DNA from: Oscillospiraceae bacterium
Lineage (GTDB): Bacteria > Bacillota > Clostridia > Oscillospirales > Oscillospiraceae
DNA: 64,000 nt
Direction: 5' to 3'
Assembly (NCBI GenBank): GCA_015067495.1
Contig: SVMI01000001.1
Span: forward strand, 434,001-498,000
A program made the position numbers and the translations under genes. Below the pieces are notes generated by a model. The model searched no databases and was not told where the DNA came from. It saw nothing but the letters and a program-made list of their open reading frames with translations. Positions 35,044-44,600 of the stretch are shown here, one piece after another (the stretch's first letter is position 1; each line of letters opens with the position of its first letter).

Positions 35044-37377
35044 ATGAAAACAACTATTCAAAAACAATTCAACCGCTGCGTAGCATTGTTATTGGCGTTG
35101 CTGATGACAATTAGTTTGCCCATTACTGCTTTTGCAGTTCCCGAGCCCGATCAGTCAATACCTGTAGAAGAGGATACAATGGTTGCAATTGAAAATGCCG
35201 CATTGTCGGGCGGAGAAAATTATACCTACTCCCCGCCGGGTGAAGGTGATTTTTTAATTGAAAGTGTCAATGGCGCACTGACAATTACGAACGACATTCC
35301 GTCAATCACTTTTGGAGAGCGCACAGTTTCCATTCCGTCTTTTGACTACTATAAAATTGTAAAACCAAATGGCAATGTGCGCTTTTACCAAGCAGATGTA
35401 TTAAAAGATCCCAGCCAAACAAACGGCTTTACTTACATTGCGTTGCATATTGAAGATGAAACTACCTATTGGCTTCATGTGCACTATTTGGTGGAAACTG
35501 AAGGCAAAATGTATAATATTAAAGCACCGATGACGGCGGAACAATTTTCTTATTTTACTGCCAATGCAGTTCAGCTATGTATTGGAGCAGATGAAGTTTC
35601 TGAAAGGCTGAAGTCCTCTGAGCGAATTCATACACGCGGAACATTTGTAAACCAAAATGTAAATGGTGTTGATAGCGCCAATATTAGCGCTACCTCAACG
35701 TACGCCCTTAATCCCATTACTCCTAATTCTTATGATTCCTATACGAATAGTGACGGCATAATCAACTCCTATGTAAACAATTATTTCGGTGAGTACTATC
35801 TTGAGGATGATTATACAATAACAGACGATCCTATTGTTAATATTATCCCCAAGGAACTGTGTTTCATCTTAGGTGAACATATATACGTCGGCAAGGAATA
35901 TGGATTCTTTATTCGTGTTATGTTAGACACACTCGTACCGGGTGATTACGCCGCAGAGATTTTTGTGTTTGATATTGAGCATACTATACCTTCCTTGCCG
36001 TCAATCCAAACGGGAATAGTAAGAGTTGAACCGCTATTTCAATTTAGATATCGTGCGGCGGAAACAGCTAATTTTGGCGGAACTGTAGATCCTACCTTGT
36101 CCAGAGTAGTACTGCCACATATCAATTATGATTATGCAGATTACTATTTAAAGGATGTTGGCATTAAGTATACAGTTGAAAATCCTACAGCCCTTAATCT
36201 TGGAGATAACGGATACGATCCTTACGAAGATGACGGAGCATTTTTAATTCAGTCTCGTGTGTATACCAGTTATACTCGCATAGGTGAGGCGAGCGCAAAT
36301 GGTTGGAACGATCTCGCTCAATTTGCTGTAGGTTGGATTCCTGTCGTTGGAAATATTGCAAGCATAGTTTCTTATACCTGTGATCTCTATGAAGGCATTG
36401 GAGAAGGGCTTTATTTCGACACCCCAATAAAAGTAATTTTACAAAATCAAGCAGAGACTGACACATACCCAACAAATAGTACTGATCAGATTGCAGCGCA
36501 GGGTAATTTGTTAAAAACGATGTGTGCTCAAATAAAAACTGATACAGACAACCCTATTCTCATCCATGTGGGAGGGGGAAATGTTGAAGGACACTTTCTT
36601 TTGGCTCGGAAAAGCGGCTCTGCTTATAATAAAATACGGATCATAACATCTATTTCGGTTGGCGTGGTCGAGAAAAATAGATCATTTTCTGGAAATACTT
36701 ATTTGACGGAGTGGGGGCGAGCTACAGGTACTTATGATGTTGGCTCATATAGATTATTGGACGATATCACACTGAATGGGGGCGCGTCGGTTACTGTGCC
36801 TGCCAACACGCAAACGAATGTAGTTAGAATCACACCGAAGGTGAGCGGATCCTATAAAATTTTTACATCCAGCCATTCTGGTGATCCTTATTTCTGCATT
36901 ACCAATGCTACTAAAGGTACGGCGACTGTTGCAGCATTCGATGATATTTCTTTGCCCAATAAGAATGCAATGTTAACGATCAATCTGATTGCGGGCGATA
37001 CGTACTATCTTGAAGCATATCATAACGAAATGCCTCGTGAGTATACACTGCATATGGGATATAATCCAACATCGACACAAACGTTGGCGCTTGGCAGGAC
37101 ATTGACTGTCACCACTACCAGTAACTCCTATAAGATGTTGAAATTTACACCTACTACATCAGGATATTATGAGTTTTTGACTAATAAGACATCAGGGGAT
37201 CCCCAAATGTTCCTGTTTTCAGCATCAGGAGTGCTTTTGAATAGTGATGATGATAGTGGTGGCAGTTATAATGCTTGGTTTGATCATTATTTGGTTGCGG
37301 GGACTACTTATTATATTGCGATACAAGGTTATAACGGAGCGGCTACTACATGTACGGTGTTGGCTGCACAATGTTGA
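35044..37377 (+). CDS. Large secreted protein with C-terminal PPC-like repeats
   Basis: 777 aa. A signal peptide (residues 1-31, ending ITAFA) shows export. The middle region is not recognised; a short hydrophobic Gly-rich patch (VGWIPVVGNIASIVSY, around residue 435) and VGGGNVEGHFLLA stand out. The last about 200 residues contain two beta-sandwich repeats of the bacterial pre-peptidase C type: TVPANTQTNVVRITPKVSG ... GDTYYLEAYHN and TTSNSYKMLKFTPTTSG ... GTTYYIAIQGY. There is no LPXTG anchor. GGAGG precedes the ATG. The gene is visibly more A+T-rich than the operons on both sides, pointing to foreign origin. It is followed by a small membrane protein gene. Confidence 0.75.
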   Translation: MKTTIQKQFNRCVALLLALLMTISLPITAFAVPEPDQSIPVEEDTMVAIENAALSGGENYTYSPPGEGDFLIESVNGALTITNDIPSITFGERTVSIPSFDYYKIVKPNGNVRFYQADVLKDPSQTNGFTYIALHIEDETTYWLHVHYLVETEGKMYNIKAPMTAEQFSYFTANAVQLCIGADEVSERLKSSERIHTRGTFVNQNVNGVDSANISATSTYALNPITPNSYDSYTNSDGIINSYVNNYFGEYYLEDDYTITDDPIVNIIPKELCFILGEHIYVGKEYGFFIRVMLDTLVPGDYAAEIFVFDIEHTIPSLPSIQTGIVRVEPLFQFRYRAAETANFGGTVDPTLSRVVLPHINYDYADYYLKDVGIKYTVENPTALNLGDNGYDPYEDDGAFLIQSRVYTSYTRIGEASANGWNDLAQFAVGWIPVVGNIASIVSYTCDLYEGIGEGLYFDTPIKVILQNQAETDTYPTNSTDQIAAQGNLLKTMCAQIKTDTDNPILIHVGGGNVEGHFLLARKSGSAYNKIRIITSISVGVVEKNRSFSGNTYLTEWGRATGTYDVGSYRLLDDITLNGGASVTVPANTQTNVVRITPKVSGSYKIFTSSHSGDPYFCITNATKGTATVAAFDDISLPNKNAMLTINLIAGDTYYLEAYHNEMPREYTLHMGYNPTSTQTLALGRTLTVTTTSNSYKMLKFTPTTSGYYEFLTNKTSGDPQMFLFSASGVLLNSDDDSGGSYNAWFDHYLVAGTTYYIAIQGYNGAATTCTVLAAQC

Positions 37378-37405
37378 ATTAGAAGCAATAGGAGGATTGC
37401 GGTAG

Positions 37406-37807
37406 ATGAAAAAAGTATTATTAAAAGTAAATGTCAGCCTATGTGGCTTTTTGTACAGCATTGCGTTGCTGTTCTATGGTTATATCCTTCATCGAGCTGA
37501 TTATGTAATTCCCAACGGAGAAGAAAAGTTCATCATTGCCCCAATTTCATATCTGATTTTTATGAAATTTGCCAAAACTTTGACGGACGATCTCAGCTCG
37601 GCAAAGACCTATTACATTATGGCAACGATTACTTTGATTTTTTCGTCATACGCAATCTTGGCTGTGATTTCGTGGTTCGCCGGGACCTATCGTTATCCAG
37701 TTATTTATGCGTTCGCAAATATCTTCGGATCTGTTCTGATTATTATCAATTACTTGATTTGCGGCGTGATTACCCACAAGGAAGAGAAAGAAAAGTACAA
37801 ACTCTAA
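37406..37807 (+). CDS. Small four-helix membrane protein
   Basis: 133 aa with four hydrophobic segments (about residues 10-28, 43-58, 68-92 and 100-122), a positive N-terminus (MKKVLLK) and a charged C-terminal tail (HKEEKEKYKL). Not recognised. It starts 28 bases after the secreted protein gene, preceded by AGGAGG, and shares its low G+C, so the two probably came and are expressed together. Confidence 0.68.
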   Translation: MKKVLLKVNVSLCGFLYSIALLFYGYILHRADYVIPNGEEKFIIAPISYLIFMKFAKTLTDDLSSAKTYYIMATITLIFSSYAILAVISWFAGTYRYPVIYAFANIFGSVLIIINYLICGVITHKEEKEKYKL

Positions 37808-37846
37808 ATATCAGCCGCAACCCGGTTTGAAGCGACCCTAAAAATT

Positions 37847-37877
37847 CATCGGCGGAGTGCATTGCACTCCGCCGATG
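37847..37877. terminator. Bidirectional terminator between convergent genes
   Basis: A perfect 14-bp stem (37847-37860 / 37864-37877) with a 3-base loop. The T-run is best on the minus strand (AATTTTTAG), so it mainly ends the YidD-like gene. Confidence 0.8.
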
Positions 37878-37892
37878 TTCATTTATGGGTAA

Positions 37893-38387
37893 TCACGGCT
37901 CGTCAAAGCCGCCGTCCTTGGCGCGGCACCGCTTCAGGCGGTCAATGCCCTTTGCAAGTCCCTTCCACAGTCCGTACTTCTGCAAGGACAGGATCATGTA
38001 CTGGGAGCAGGAGGGTTCAAAGCGGCACTTATTCCGCACTGCATCCGGGGCGTAACGCTGATAGATATGCACAAGGCAGATCAAAATCCGCTTCATACAC
38101 AGAAGCAGTACGATCAGCACGCCCGCGATGCAGCTCCACACAGAAAGCACCGGGGACACAGAAAGTGCCCGCAGCAGATAGTAGCCGCCGATGGCACCTG
38201 CCGCCAGAAGCACGATGAACAGACCGATCTTCCACCAACGGATCTTGGGGCGCACCAGCTTCCGCTGATAATTCCAGCTGCGCGGATCTGTGGGGTCGCC
38301 CCCAAAGAGAGCCGCGCCGATGGCGCTTATGTCACCGAGGTGTTCCTCGTCAAAGACGATCTCGTTTGTTTGGCAGGATTCAGACAC
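37893..38387 (-). CDS. YidD-domain protein with N-terminal two-TM extension
   Basis: 164 aa. The C-terminal about 70 residues are a YidD (membrane protein insertion efficiency factor) domain: IYQRYAPD, CRFEPSCSQYM, LQKYGLWKG, and IDRLKRC. Standard YidD is about 70-90 aa and acts with the YidC insertase. Here about 95 extra residues precede it, with an acidic cytoplasmic start (VFDEEHLGD) and two membrane helices (about 53-75 and 80-97). The start is GTG, the first possible codon after an in-frame stop; the ribosome site is poor, so it may depend on the gene 9 bases upstream. Confidence 0.78.
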   Translation of the reverse strand: MSESCQTNEIVFDEEHLGDISAIGAALFGGDPTDPRSWNYQRKLVRPKIRWWKIGLFIVLLAAGAIGGYYLLRALSVSPVLSVWSCIAGVLIVLLLCMKRILICLVHIYQRYAPDAVRNKCRFEPSCSQYMILSLQKYGLWKGLAKGIDRLKRCRAKDGGFDEP

Positions 38388-38396
38388 GGAGTCAAA

Positions 38397-38618
38397 TCAC
38401 ACTTCGCGAACGAAGATCAGCATGTAGTAGTTCGTGGGGATGGGATTCTGACCGCAGCCGGGCTTCTCGGTGACGGTGATGGTCTCCATGGAGTGATATT
38501 CCCAACCGCCGGCGGTCTCCTGATTGATCAGGCTGGCGAAGGAGTTGAATGCTGCCTGCGTGTCGCCCTTGTCGACGTTGATGCTCTTGGGACCTGCAAC
38601 TGCTTTGTACTGTTTCAT
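38397..38618 (-). CDS. Small DUF4177-like protein
   Basis: 73 aa: MKQYKAVAGPKS, a central helix with FASLINQETAGGWEYHSM and a final beta strand YMLIFVRE. This beta-alpha-beta-beta layout with GGWE is like the short DUF4177 family, function unknown. ATG 38618 follows AAGGGAG on the minus strand. It is first in a two-gene unit with the YidD-domain protein, downstream of a perfect promoter and a palindrome. Confidence 0.65.
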   Translation of the reverse strand: MKQYKAVAGPKSINVDKGDTQAAFNSFASLINQETAGGWEYHSMETITVTEKPGCGQNPIPTNYYMLIFVREV

Positions 38619-38642
38619 GATGTTATCTCCCTTCAAATATGT

Positions 38643-38667
38643 CATAATCGATTGTTGTCGAATTATG
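38643..38667. promoter_or_regulatory. Candidate operator palindrome over the start of transcription
   Basis: CATAATCGA and TCGAATTATG face each other over a 6-base spacer. It lies at and just after the expected transcription start of the minus-strand promoter (-10 at 38675-38680), a position fitting a repressor site. Confidence 0.4.
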
Positions 38668-38674
38668 TGTCCAT

Positions 38675-38703
38675 ATTATAGGGTATCCACGATTGAATGT
38701 CAA
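38675..38703 (-). promoter_or_regulatory. Sigma-A promoter of the DUF4177-like/YidD unit
   Basis: Minus-strand TTGACA (38698-38703), 17 bp, TATAAT (38675-38680): perfect consensus. Confidence 0.87.
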
Positions 38704-38796
38704 GTGTTTTTCGTGCATGGACACACCGAGGCTGGTTTTGCATGACAGAGGGCAAATAAATGTGTCCAAATTGCAAACAAAAATGCCCTTGTTTCC

Positions 38797-38825
38797 TTGA
38801 CGATACTGTCGGAATATGGTACAAT
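38797..38825 (+). promoter_or_regulatory. Promoter of operon B (vWA/tubulin-like)
   Basis: TTGACG, 17 bp, TACAAT, about 120 bases before the vWA gene. It sits back to back with the minus-strand promoter at 38675-38703. The 38619-38944 gap holds these two promoters, the palindrome and a short hairpin (38901-38916) in the leader. Confidence 0.83.
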
Positions 38826-38944
38826 GTGCTATATTGGACTATTTTATCGGAAATCTGCACGGAGGAACACGGCACCCTGATCCGGCAGCATGCCGATACA
38901 TGCCGCGTCAGCGGCAGCGGAGATTAAAAAAAGGGAGAAGATCT

Positions 38945-41572
38945 ATGAAAAAACTGCTTTCCGTCCTGCTTGCGGCACTCCTTGTTTCGTCGATGATCCT
39001 GTCGCTGGCAGTGGGCGTTTCTGCGGAGTCCCTTTACATTCGGAAGATCGTTTCCGTGGTGTACGATGACTCCGGCAGTATGCTGGGCGACAAGTGGGCA
39101 TACGCGAACTATGCGATGCAGGCTTTTTGCGGCATGCTCAACAGCGAGGATCAGCTGTTCATCACCTACATGCACGATGCCCAAAGCACATGGGGTACAT
39201 ATGATCCGCAGCAGATCGATCTGTCTGCCGGCGGCATTCAAAGCTCTGTGGATTCCATCAGAAATCATACGGACAACGGATCGACTCCTTACTCGGCAGT
39301 GGAGATTGCCTACAATAAGCTCAAGAGCGTGCAGGATACCAATCCCAATACGCAGTACTGGCTGGTGGTCATTACCGACGGCGAGTTCGATGAGTTCGGC
39401 GGCATGACCTATAACGAAGCGAAGAATACTCTGAACGACAATTTCAGAGATTACACAAAAACAGTCATGCCCAATGGCACCCATCCGCAGGTGACATTTC
39501 TGGGCATCGGCGACATTCCTGTCCCGGATTACGATGCCGCGAGCGGCATTTACACCTATTCCGCCTCAAATGCCAACAGCATTATTGATGCGATGTCCGA
39601 CATGGCTGACCGGGTTTCCGGCCGCACCCGTCTGAAGGATGGGGACATCAAGCAGCTCGATGACAAAACCATTCAGATTTCGTCTTCCATACCGCTGCTG
39701 AACATTGCGGTGCTGGCGCAAAAGTCGCAGGCGAAGATCACAAAGGCGGTCTACAGTGATGAGCGGAGCATTCCCATCAGCCGCAATATTTCGCTGGGCT
39801 ACCCCCGCTACGCAGATCTGGTGGGCAGTGCCTACCTGATCGGAGACTCCCAAACCCCCATCGGCGCGGGTACATACAAAATCACCTTCGACCAGCCCAT
39901 CAATCTGAAGGATGTGGTCATCCTCTTTGAGCCTGCTCTGGAAATGCGCATGACCGTCACGGTAGGCGGCAAGCAGATCACCGACTACAGCGAGCTGGAC
40001 AACACCATGGAGGGGGACGAGATCTCCGTTTCCTGCAAGATCTACGAAATGGGAACAGACAATGAAATTTCCCCTAATCTGCTTCCCCCCGGAACGGAAT
40101 TTGAGATCTCCATCGCTGAAAACGGCACGGTGGTCAAGAATGCGGTGGGCGAGCAGATGCACCTGCCCTCCTACACCCTGAAGAATGTGGACACCGAGCT
40201 GACTGCATCAGTGACGATCAACGGCTTCAATCCCATCTCCTACACCACGAAATTTACGCCTCTGGAGTATGTTCCGAGAATTGTATACACCATCGAGCCT
40301 TCCTTTGGCGGCAATGTAAAAAGCGTCAAGCTGGACGATATCGGGACGAACAAAGACCTGACTGTCTGCTTTACGGTTCTGGCAGATGGCGTTCCCCTCA
40401 CAGACGCCGCTGCCGTGAAGGCACTCAATCCTGTGATCAGCCTCTCCCCGGATGGCAACGACGGCATGATCTCCTATTCCGCGGACGGCAAGATCGTCTT
40501 TACACCCAACGCGGGACGTGAGCCTTCCGGCGATATGGGCAGCTACGATGTGGATGTGACCTGCACCATTGATGACGGCACCACCGCGAAGCTGACCTAC
40601 ACGGTCTTGCTTGCGGATTATCAGGTCATTCCCACGGACGCGACCCAAGCGGTCAAGAAAACGGAGCTTTACGGCAATCAGGTGGGCGTTTCCTTCTACA
40701 TCACCAAGGATGGCGTCAAGCTGGATAAGGCAGCAGTTGAGAAGCACATTTCCGTGCTGCTGGGCGGCGATTATGCAGCCTATCCCCACAGCATCGCGGT
40801 CTCGCCTGACGGTACGATCACCGTTATCCCCTACACCGAGGAAGAACACAGCCTGAACTTCTGGAGCTGGTGGGGCAACTGGGCGTATTACTGGGGACTT
40901 CCCGATGAGGACATTGCCGTCACCCTCGACCACGCTTATGGCGCAGCCGATGCGACCATCCACATTGTGGATGAGGATCTGAAATATCAGATTCTGAATG
41001 TGTGGCTGCCGTTTTTGATCGAGCTTGCAGCATTCGCGACCTTTGTAACATGGGTCGTTCTGGTGCTGACAAAGCCGAAATACGGCAAGGGTGCGCTCCT
41101 CTATGTGGGCGAGATCAAGTACAACAAGGAGAGCGGAACCCATACGGTGCGCAACTTCTCTGCTGTGACGCTGAAGAAATTCAACCAGATCAAGCGGGGC
41201 AACGGCAGATTGAAATTCAAAGCAAAGGCGGATGTCGTATCTGCCAGCGGCGTCAAGATCCGCGCCGACCGCAGCAATCGGATCATCTGCGAAATGACCT
41301 TCCCATGGTTCAAGGGTAAGCTGGAGCCGGTGGATACCGACATCAGACTGAGGACGCCTGCCGATGTGGCAGCCTACATCGACAAGAACAAACGCCTTGA
41401 AGTGGCGGAATTTACAACGGGAACCAAGATCAGCGGTGAGTATGACCGGGTCATGACCGCTGCAAATCCCGCAATGGTCAAATACATCGTGATCCCGGAT
41501 GCTGACAATGGCATCAGCAAGGTGGACGACAGAAGAGTTATTAAATCCGGCACAATATTCGTTTATATTTAA
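38945..41572 (+). CDS. Exported, membrane-anchored vWA-domain protein
   Basis: 875 aa. A signal peptide (1-26, ending GVSA) precedes a von Willebrand factor A domain with an intact metal site: DDSGS at residues 41-45, a STPY threonine and ITDGEFDE. Beta-rich Ig-like repeats follow to about 650, then one membrane helix (about 682-707, WLPFLIELAAFATFVTWVVL) and a cytoplasmic beta-rich tail of about 165 aa. The vWA part thus lies outside and can bind a protein ligand, while the tail can contact the next product, the tubulin-like GTPase. Start: the open frame begins at 38816 inside the promoter; GGGAG 7 bases before the ATG at 38945 and the signal peptide fix it. Confidence 0.85.
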   Translation: MKKLLSVLLAALLVSSMILSLAVGVSAESLYIRKIVSVVYDDSGSMLGDKWAYANYAMQAFCGMLNSEDQLFITYMHDAQSTWGTYDPQQIDLSAGGIQSSVDSIRNHTDNGSTPYSAVEIAYNKLKSVQDTNPNTQYWLVVITDGEFDEFGGMTYNEAKNTLNDNFRDYTKTVMPNGTHPQVTFLGIGDIPVPDYDAASGIYTYSASNANSIIDAMSDMADRVSGRTRLKDGDIKQLDDKTIQISSSIPLLNIAVLAQKSQAKITKAVYSDERSIPISRNISLGYPRYADLVGSAYLIGDSQTPIGAGTYKITFDQPINLKDVVILFEPALEMRMTVTVGGKQITDYSELDNTMEGDEISVSCKIYEMGTDNEISPNLLPPGTEFEISIAENGTVVKNAVGEQMHLPSYTLKNVDTELTASVTINGFNPISYTTKFTPLEYVPRIVYTIEPSFGGNVKSVKLDDIGTNKDLTVCFTVLADGVPLTDAAAVKALNPVISLSPDGNDGMISYSADGKIVFTPNAGREPSGDMGSYDVDVTCTIDDGTTAKLTYTVLLADYQVIPTDATQAVKKTELYGNQVGVSFYITKDGVKLDKAAVEKHISVLLGGDYAAYPHSIAVSPDGTITVIPYTEEEHSLNFWSWWGNWAYYWGLPDEDIAVTLDHAYGAADATIHIVDEDLKYQILNVWLPFLIELAAFATFVTWVVLVLTKPKYGKGALLYVGEIKYNKESGTHTVRNFSAVTLKKFNQIKRGNGRLKFKAKADVVSASGVKIRADRSNRIICEMTFPWFKGKLEPVDTDIRLRTPADVAAYIDKNKRLEVAEFTTGTKISGEYDRVMTAANPAMVKYIVIPDADNGISKVDDRRVIKSGTIFVYI

Positions 41573-41600
41573 TAAAAATGAGAGTTTGGAGGAACTAAAA

Positions 41601-44600
41601 ATGGCACAGACATTACTTATCGGTTTGGGCGGCACCGGCAGCAGAGTGGTCAATAACGTAGTCAGAGAGCTGCACCAGAACAAGAAGGAGATCAATGACG
41701 GCGAGATCTGCTGCGCTGTTCTGGACACCAATGTCAACGACAACGCTGCAATTCAGGACAGCAATACCGGCGTCCCGGTCTATGGTACCAGTAAGTCCCA
41801 GAGAATCCGCGACTATCTGACGGATTACCATCATCAGCATATGGAGGACTGGTGTCCCCAGTCTCCCGCTTTTTTGGAGCAGAGCATGATCGACGGCGCT
41901 TCCGAGCTGCGCGTGAAGTCCAGAATCGCCTTCATGGACAGCCTTGCTTCCGGCGTGACGGATCAGCTGGAGCTGATGATCAATGATATTCTGAAAAACA
42001 ATGCCGGCTCGAAGATCAGAGTCATGATCGTTTCGTCCCTCTCCGGCGGTACCGGCTCCGGCATGTTCATTCAGGTGGCACTGTGGCTCAGAAAGTTCCT
42101 CAGCGAGAGCGAGATCACCATCCGCGGCATTTTCCTGCTGCCCGATATTTTTGTCAGCACAGTCAGAGACATCCGCGAAAACAAGACCACCATGGTTCGC
42201 CACTACTGCAATGCCTATGCAGCCATCCGCGAGCTGAATGCCATCACCAAGATCAAGATGACCAATTCCGTGGAGTTGGCGGAGGAGATCGGCATCGACG
42301 GTCTGTTTGACAGCCGCACGGACGCAGATTCCGGTCAGCCTGTCTACGATTTTGCGTTCTTTGTGGACGACAGAGATGAAAACGGCGTCCGCCTTGAAAG
42401 CGTCGGTGAGTACGAGAAAATGGTCGCGCAGCTGGTCTACATGCAGCTGTACGCGCCCATGAAGGGCAATATGTATTCCGAAGAGGACAACGCATTCCTT
42501 TCCTTCGTTGAAAATGATGAGCCGCTCTATGGCTCCTGCGGTACTGCCAAGGCGGTTTATCCCGTCAACAGCGTCAAGATGTACTGCGCCATCCGCGCGG
42601 CACAGGATTCTCTGACCGGCGGCTGGAGAAAGATCGACAATGAGATCGATGCCCTGATCGAGGAGAAGAAGCAGAGCGAACGCGACGGCGTATTCTCCAG
42701 CGAGATCATCGATCCCCGGGTGCAGTTCGTCCGCATTTTCGACGAAAAGACCGCTGTCAAGGCAGACGAGACCGGCAAGGATCGCTTCTTCCTCTCGATC
42801 GCAAAGGATGTCAAGAACGAGACCAAGGTCAAGGTAGAGGACAAGGTCGTTCCCAAGTATACCGATAAGGTCGGTGACTTCGTCAAGCTGCTCAAGAGCA
42901 CGAAGATCGACACCCTCGTCACCAGCAAGGGTGGCACCGAGGACTATGCCATCAAGGTCGAGGCGTTTGTTGAGAAGGATCACACCAAGGAAGAACTGAT
43001 GACGCGCATCAAGTCCGATGCCAGCGGCCTTGAGGAGGCACTGGATACCTTTGACGCAAGGGTCGAAGAGTATGCTGACAGCATCGTCAATGCCGTCTTC
43101 CCCCTGAGCATGGGCGACGTCAAGCCCAGCAACCGCTGCACCATCTACGGTCTGCTGACCAAGCAGGACGATATGGGCGCATGGAACTTTGTCCACCCCG
43201 TTGCTGCAAGATACATCCTTTACAAGCTCGTTGACAATCTGGAACGCGCCATCAAGGGCATCGCCCTGAAGGACACCAGAGAAGAAGCACTGGCAGGCGG
43301 CGACATCGGTGCGCAGTTTGACAACAAGGCGACATCCGAAACGGAAAAGAGTCCCGAGGAGCTGCTCAAGAGCAGAAAGTGGTATCAGGGCGAGAGTGCC
43401 TTCCTGGATGACTTTGAGAGAAGATATGCAGAGTTTATCACCGCAAAGATCGAGCTGTGCGACAAGTATGAGAAGGCTGCACTGCAGGTCAGCGTCTTCA
43501 GAAAGCTGATCGAAAGACTCAACACCCTCATCAAGCAGTTTGAAGGCTTCTTCAGCAGACTCGGCGAGGTGCAGGAGAAGCTGAACGGCGATCTGGCGGA
43601 AAACATCCAGCAGTGCAACGGCGTGGTTGGCAAGACCATGTACGTTTACGGCACTGCCGCAGATAAGGAAGAGATCTACGGCAAGCTGAACTTCGAGCTG
43701 GACAGAAGCAATGTGCAGATCAACAAGAGCGTGGTCAATGCGATCTACGGTCGCGTCTGCGCGGAGCTGAGACCCTCCAATCCCGAAAACAGCAGCTATA
43801 AGGAGATCAGCGTCCTTGCTGCCTTCCTGCGTGATACCATCGGCGCCTTCAAGGACAAGATCGACAACGACGCAAACAACAGCGAGTTGGTAAATATGGA
43901 CATTTACACGGCACTGTGCAAGGAGAGCGATGCTCAGTTCGTTCGTAACGGCGGCAAGCTGGATCAGGGCGATGACCTTGCTGATTTCGATATCACCAGC
44001 GGCAGCGTCAAGTCCGGCAACCAGAACGCGCAGAGACACAGAGCGGCATTTGTCGCCTGCAAGGAAAAGCTGCACAGAATGGCAGCACCCTTCCTGATCC
44101 ACACCAAGGAAGTATCCGAAAACGATCATGGCACCGTGACCGCACGTCCCAAGATCTTCTGGGGCTTCAGCCCGGTGATCAGCGAAGCCTACCCCGGCAT
44201 CGGCAGTGTTCTGGGCGTGAATGAGGAGCTGCAGGCAGATTCCGCATATCCCAGCAACGAGCTGTACTGCTACAGAGCTGTTTACGGTCTGGAGGCAGCC
44301 TACATTCCCAAGTTCAATGAGCTTGGCGGCGGCGACTACTATACCTGCTACAGCTCCGTGGTCAGCAGCATGGTCGCGGATGCAGACGGCAGACAGGGCG
44401 CAAGAGCGCTGGTCAGAACGCCTCATCTCGATCAGAGATGGCACAAGCTCCTGCCCTACATTACGGAGGAAAAGCGCCGTCATGAAGAGCTTTCCTTCTT
44501 CCACGGTCTGTGGCTTGCCATCGCCTACGGCGTCATCAAGACCAATAAGGACGGCGAGCTGTGCATCAAGCGCGCTGTTGACGGCGGCTTCGGCAACTTT

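Noticed and set aside
34896-35114. 72-aa frame overlapping the start of the secreted protein gene
   Set aside because: It begins with TTG without a ribosome site and overlaps the signal peptide of the secreted protein in another frame.
34800-38620. Integrated mobile element between operons A and B
   Set aside because: Base composition suggests transfer, but no integrase, transposase, terminal inverted repeats or target duplication was seen.
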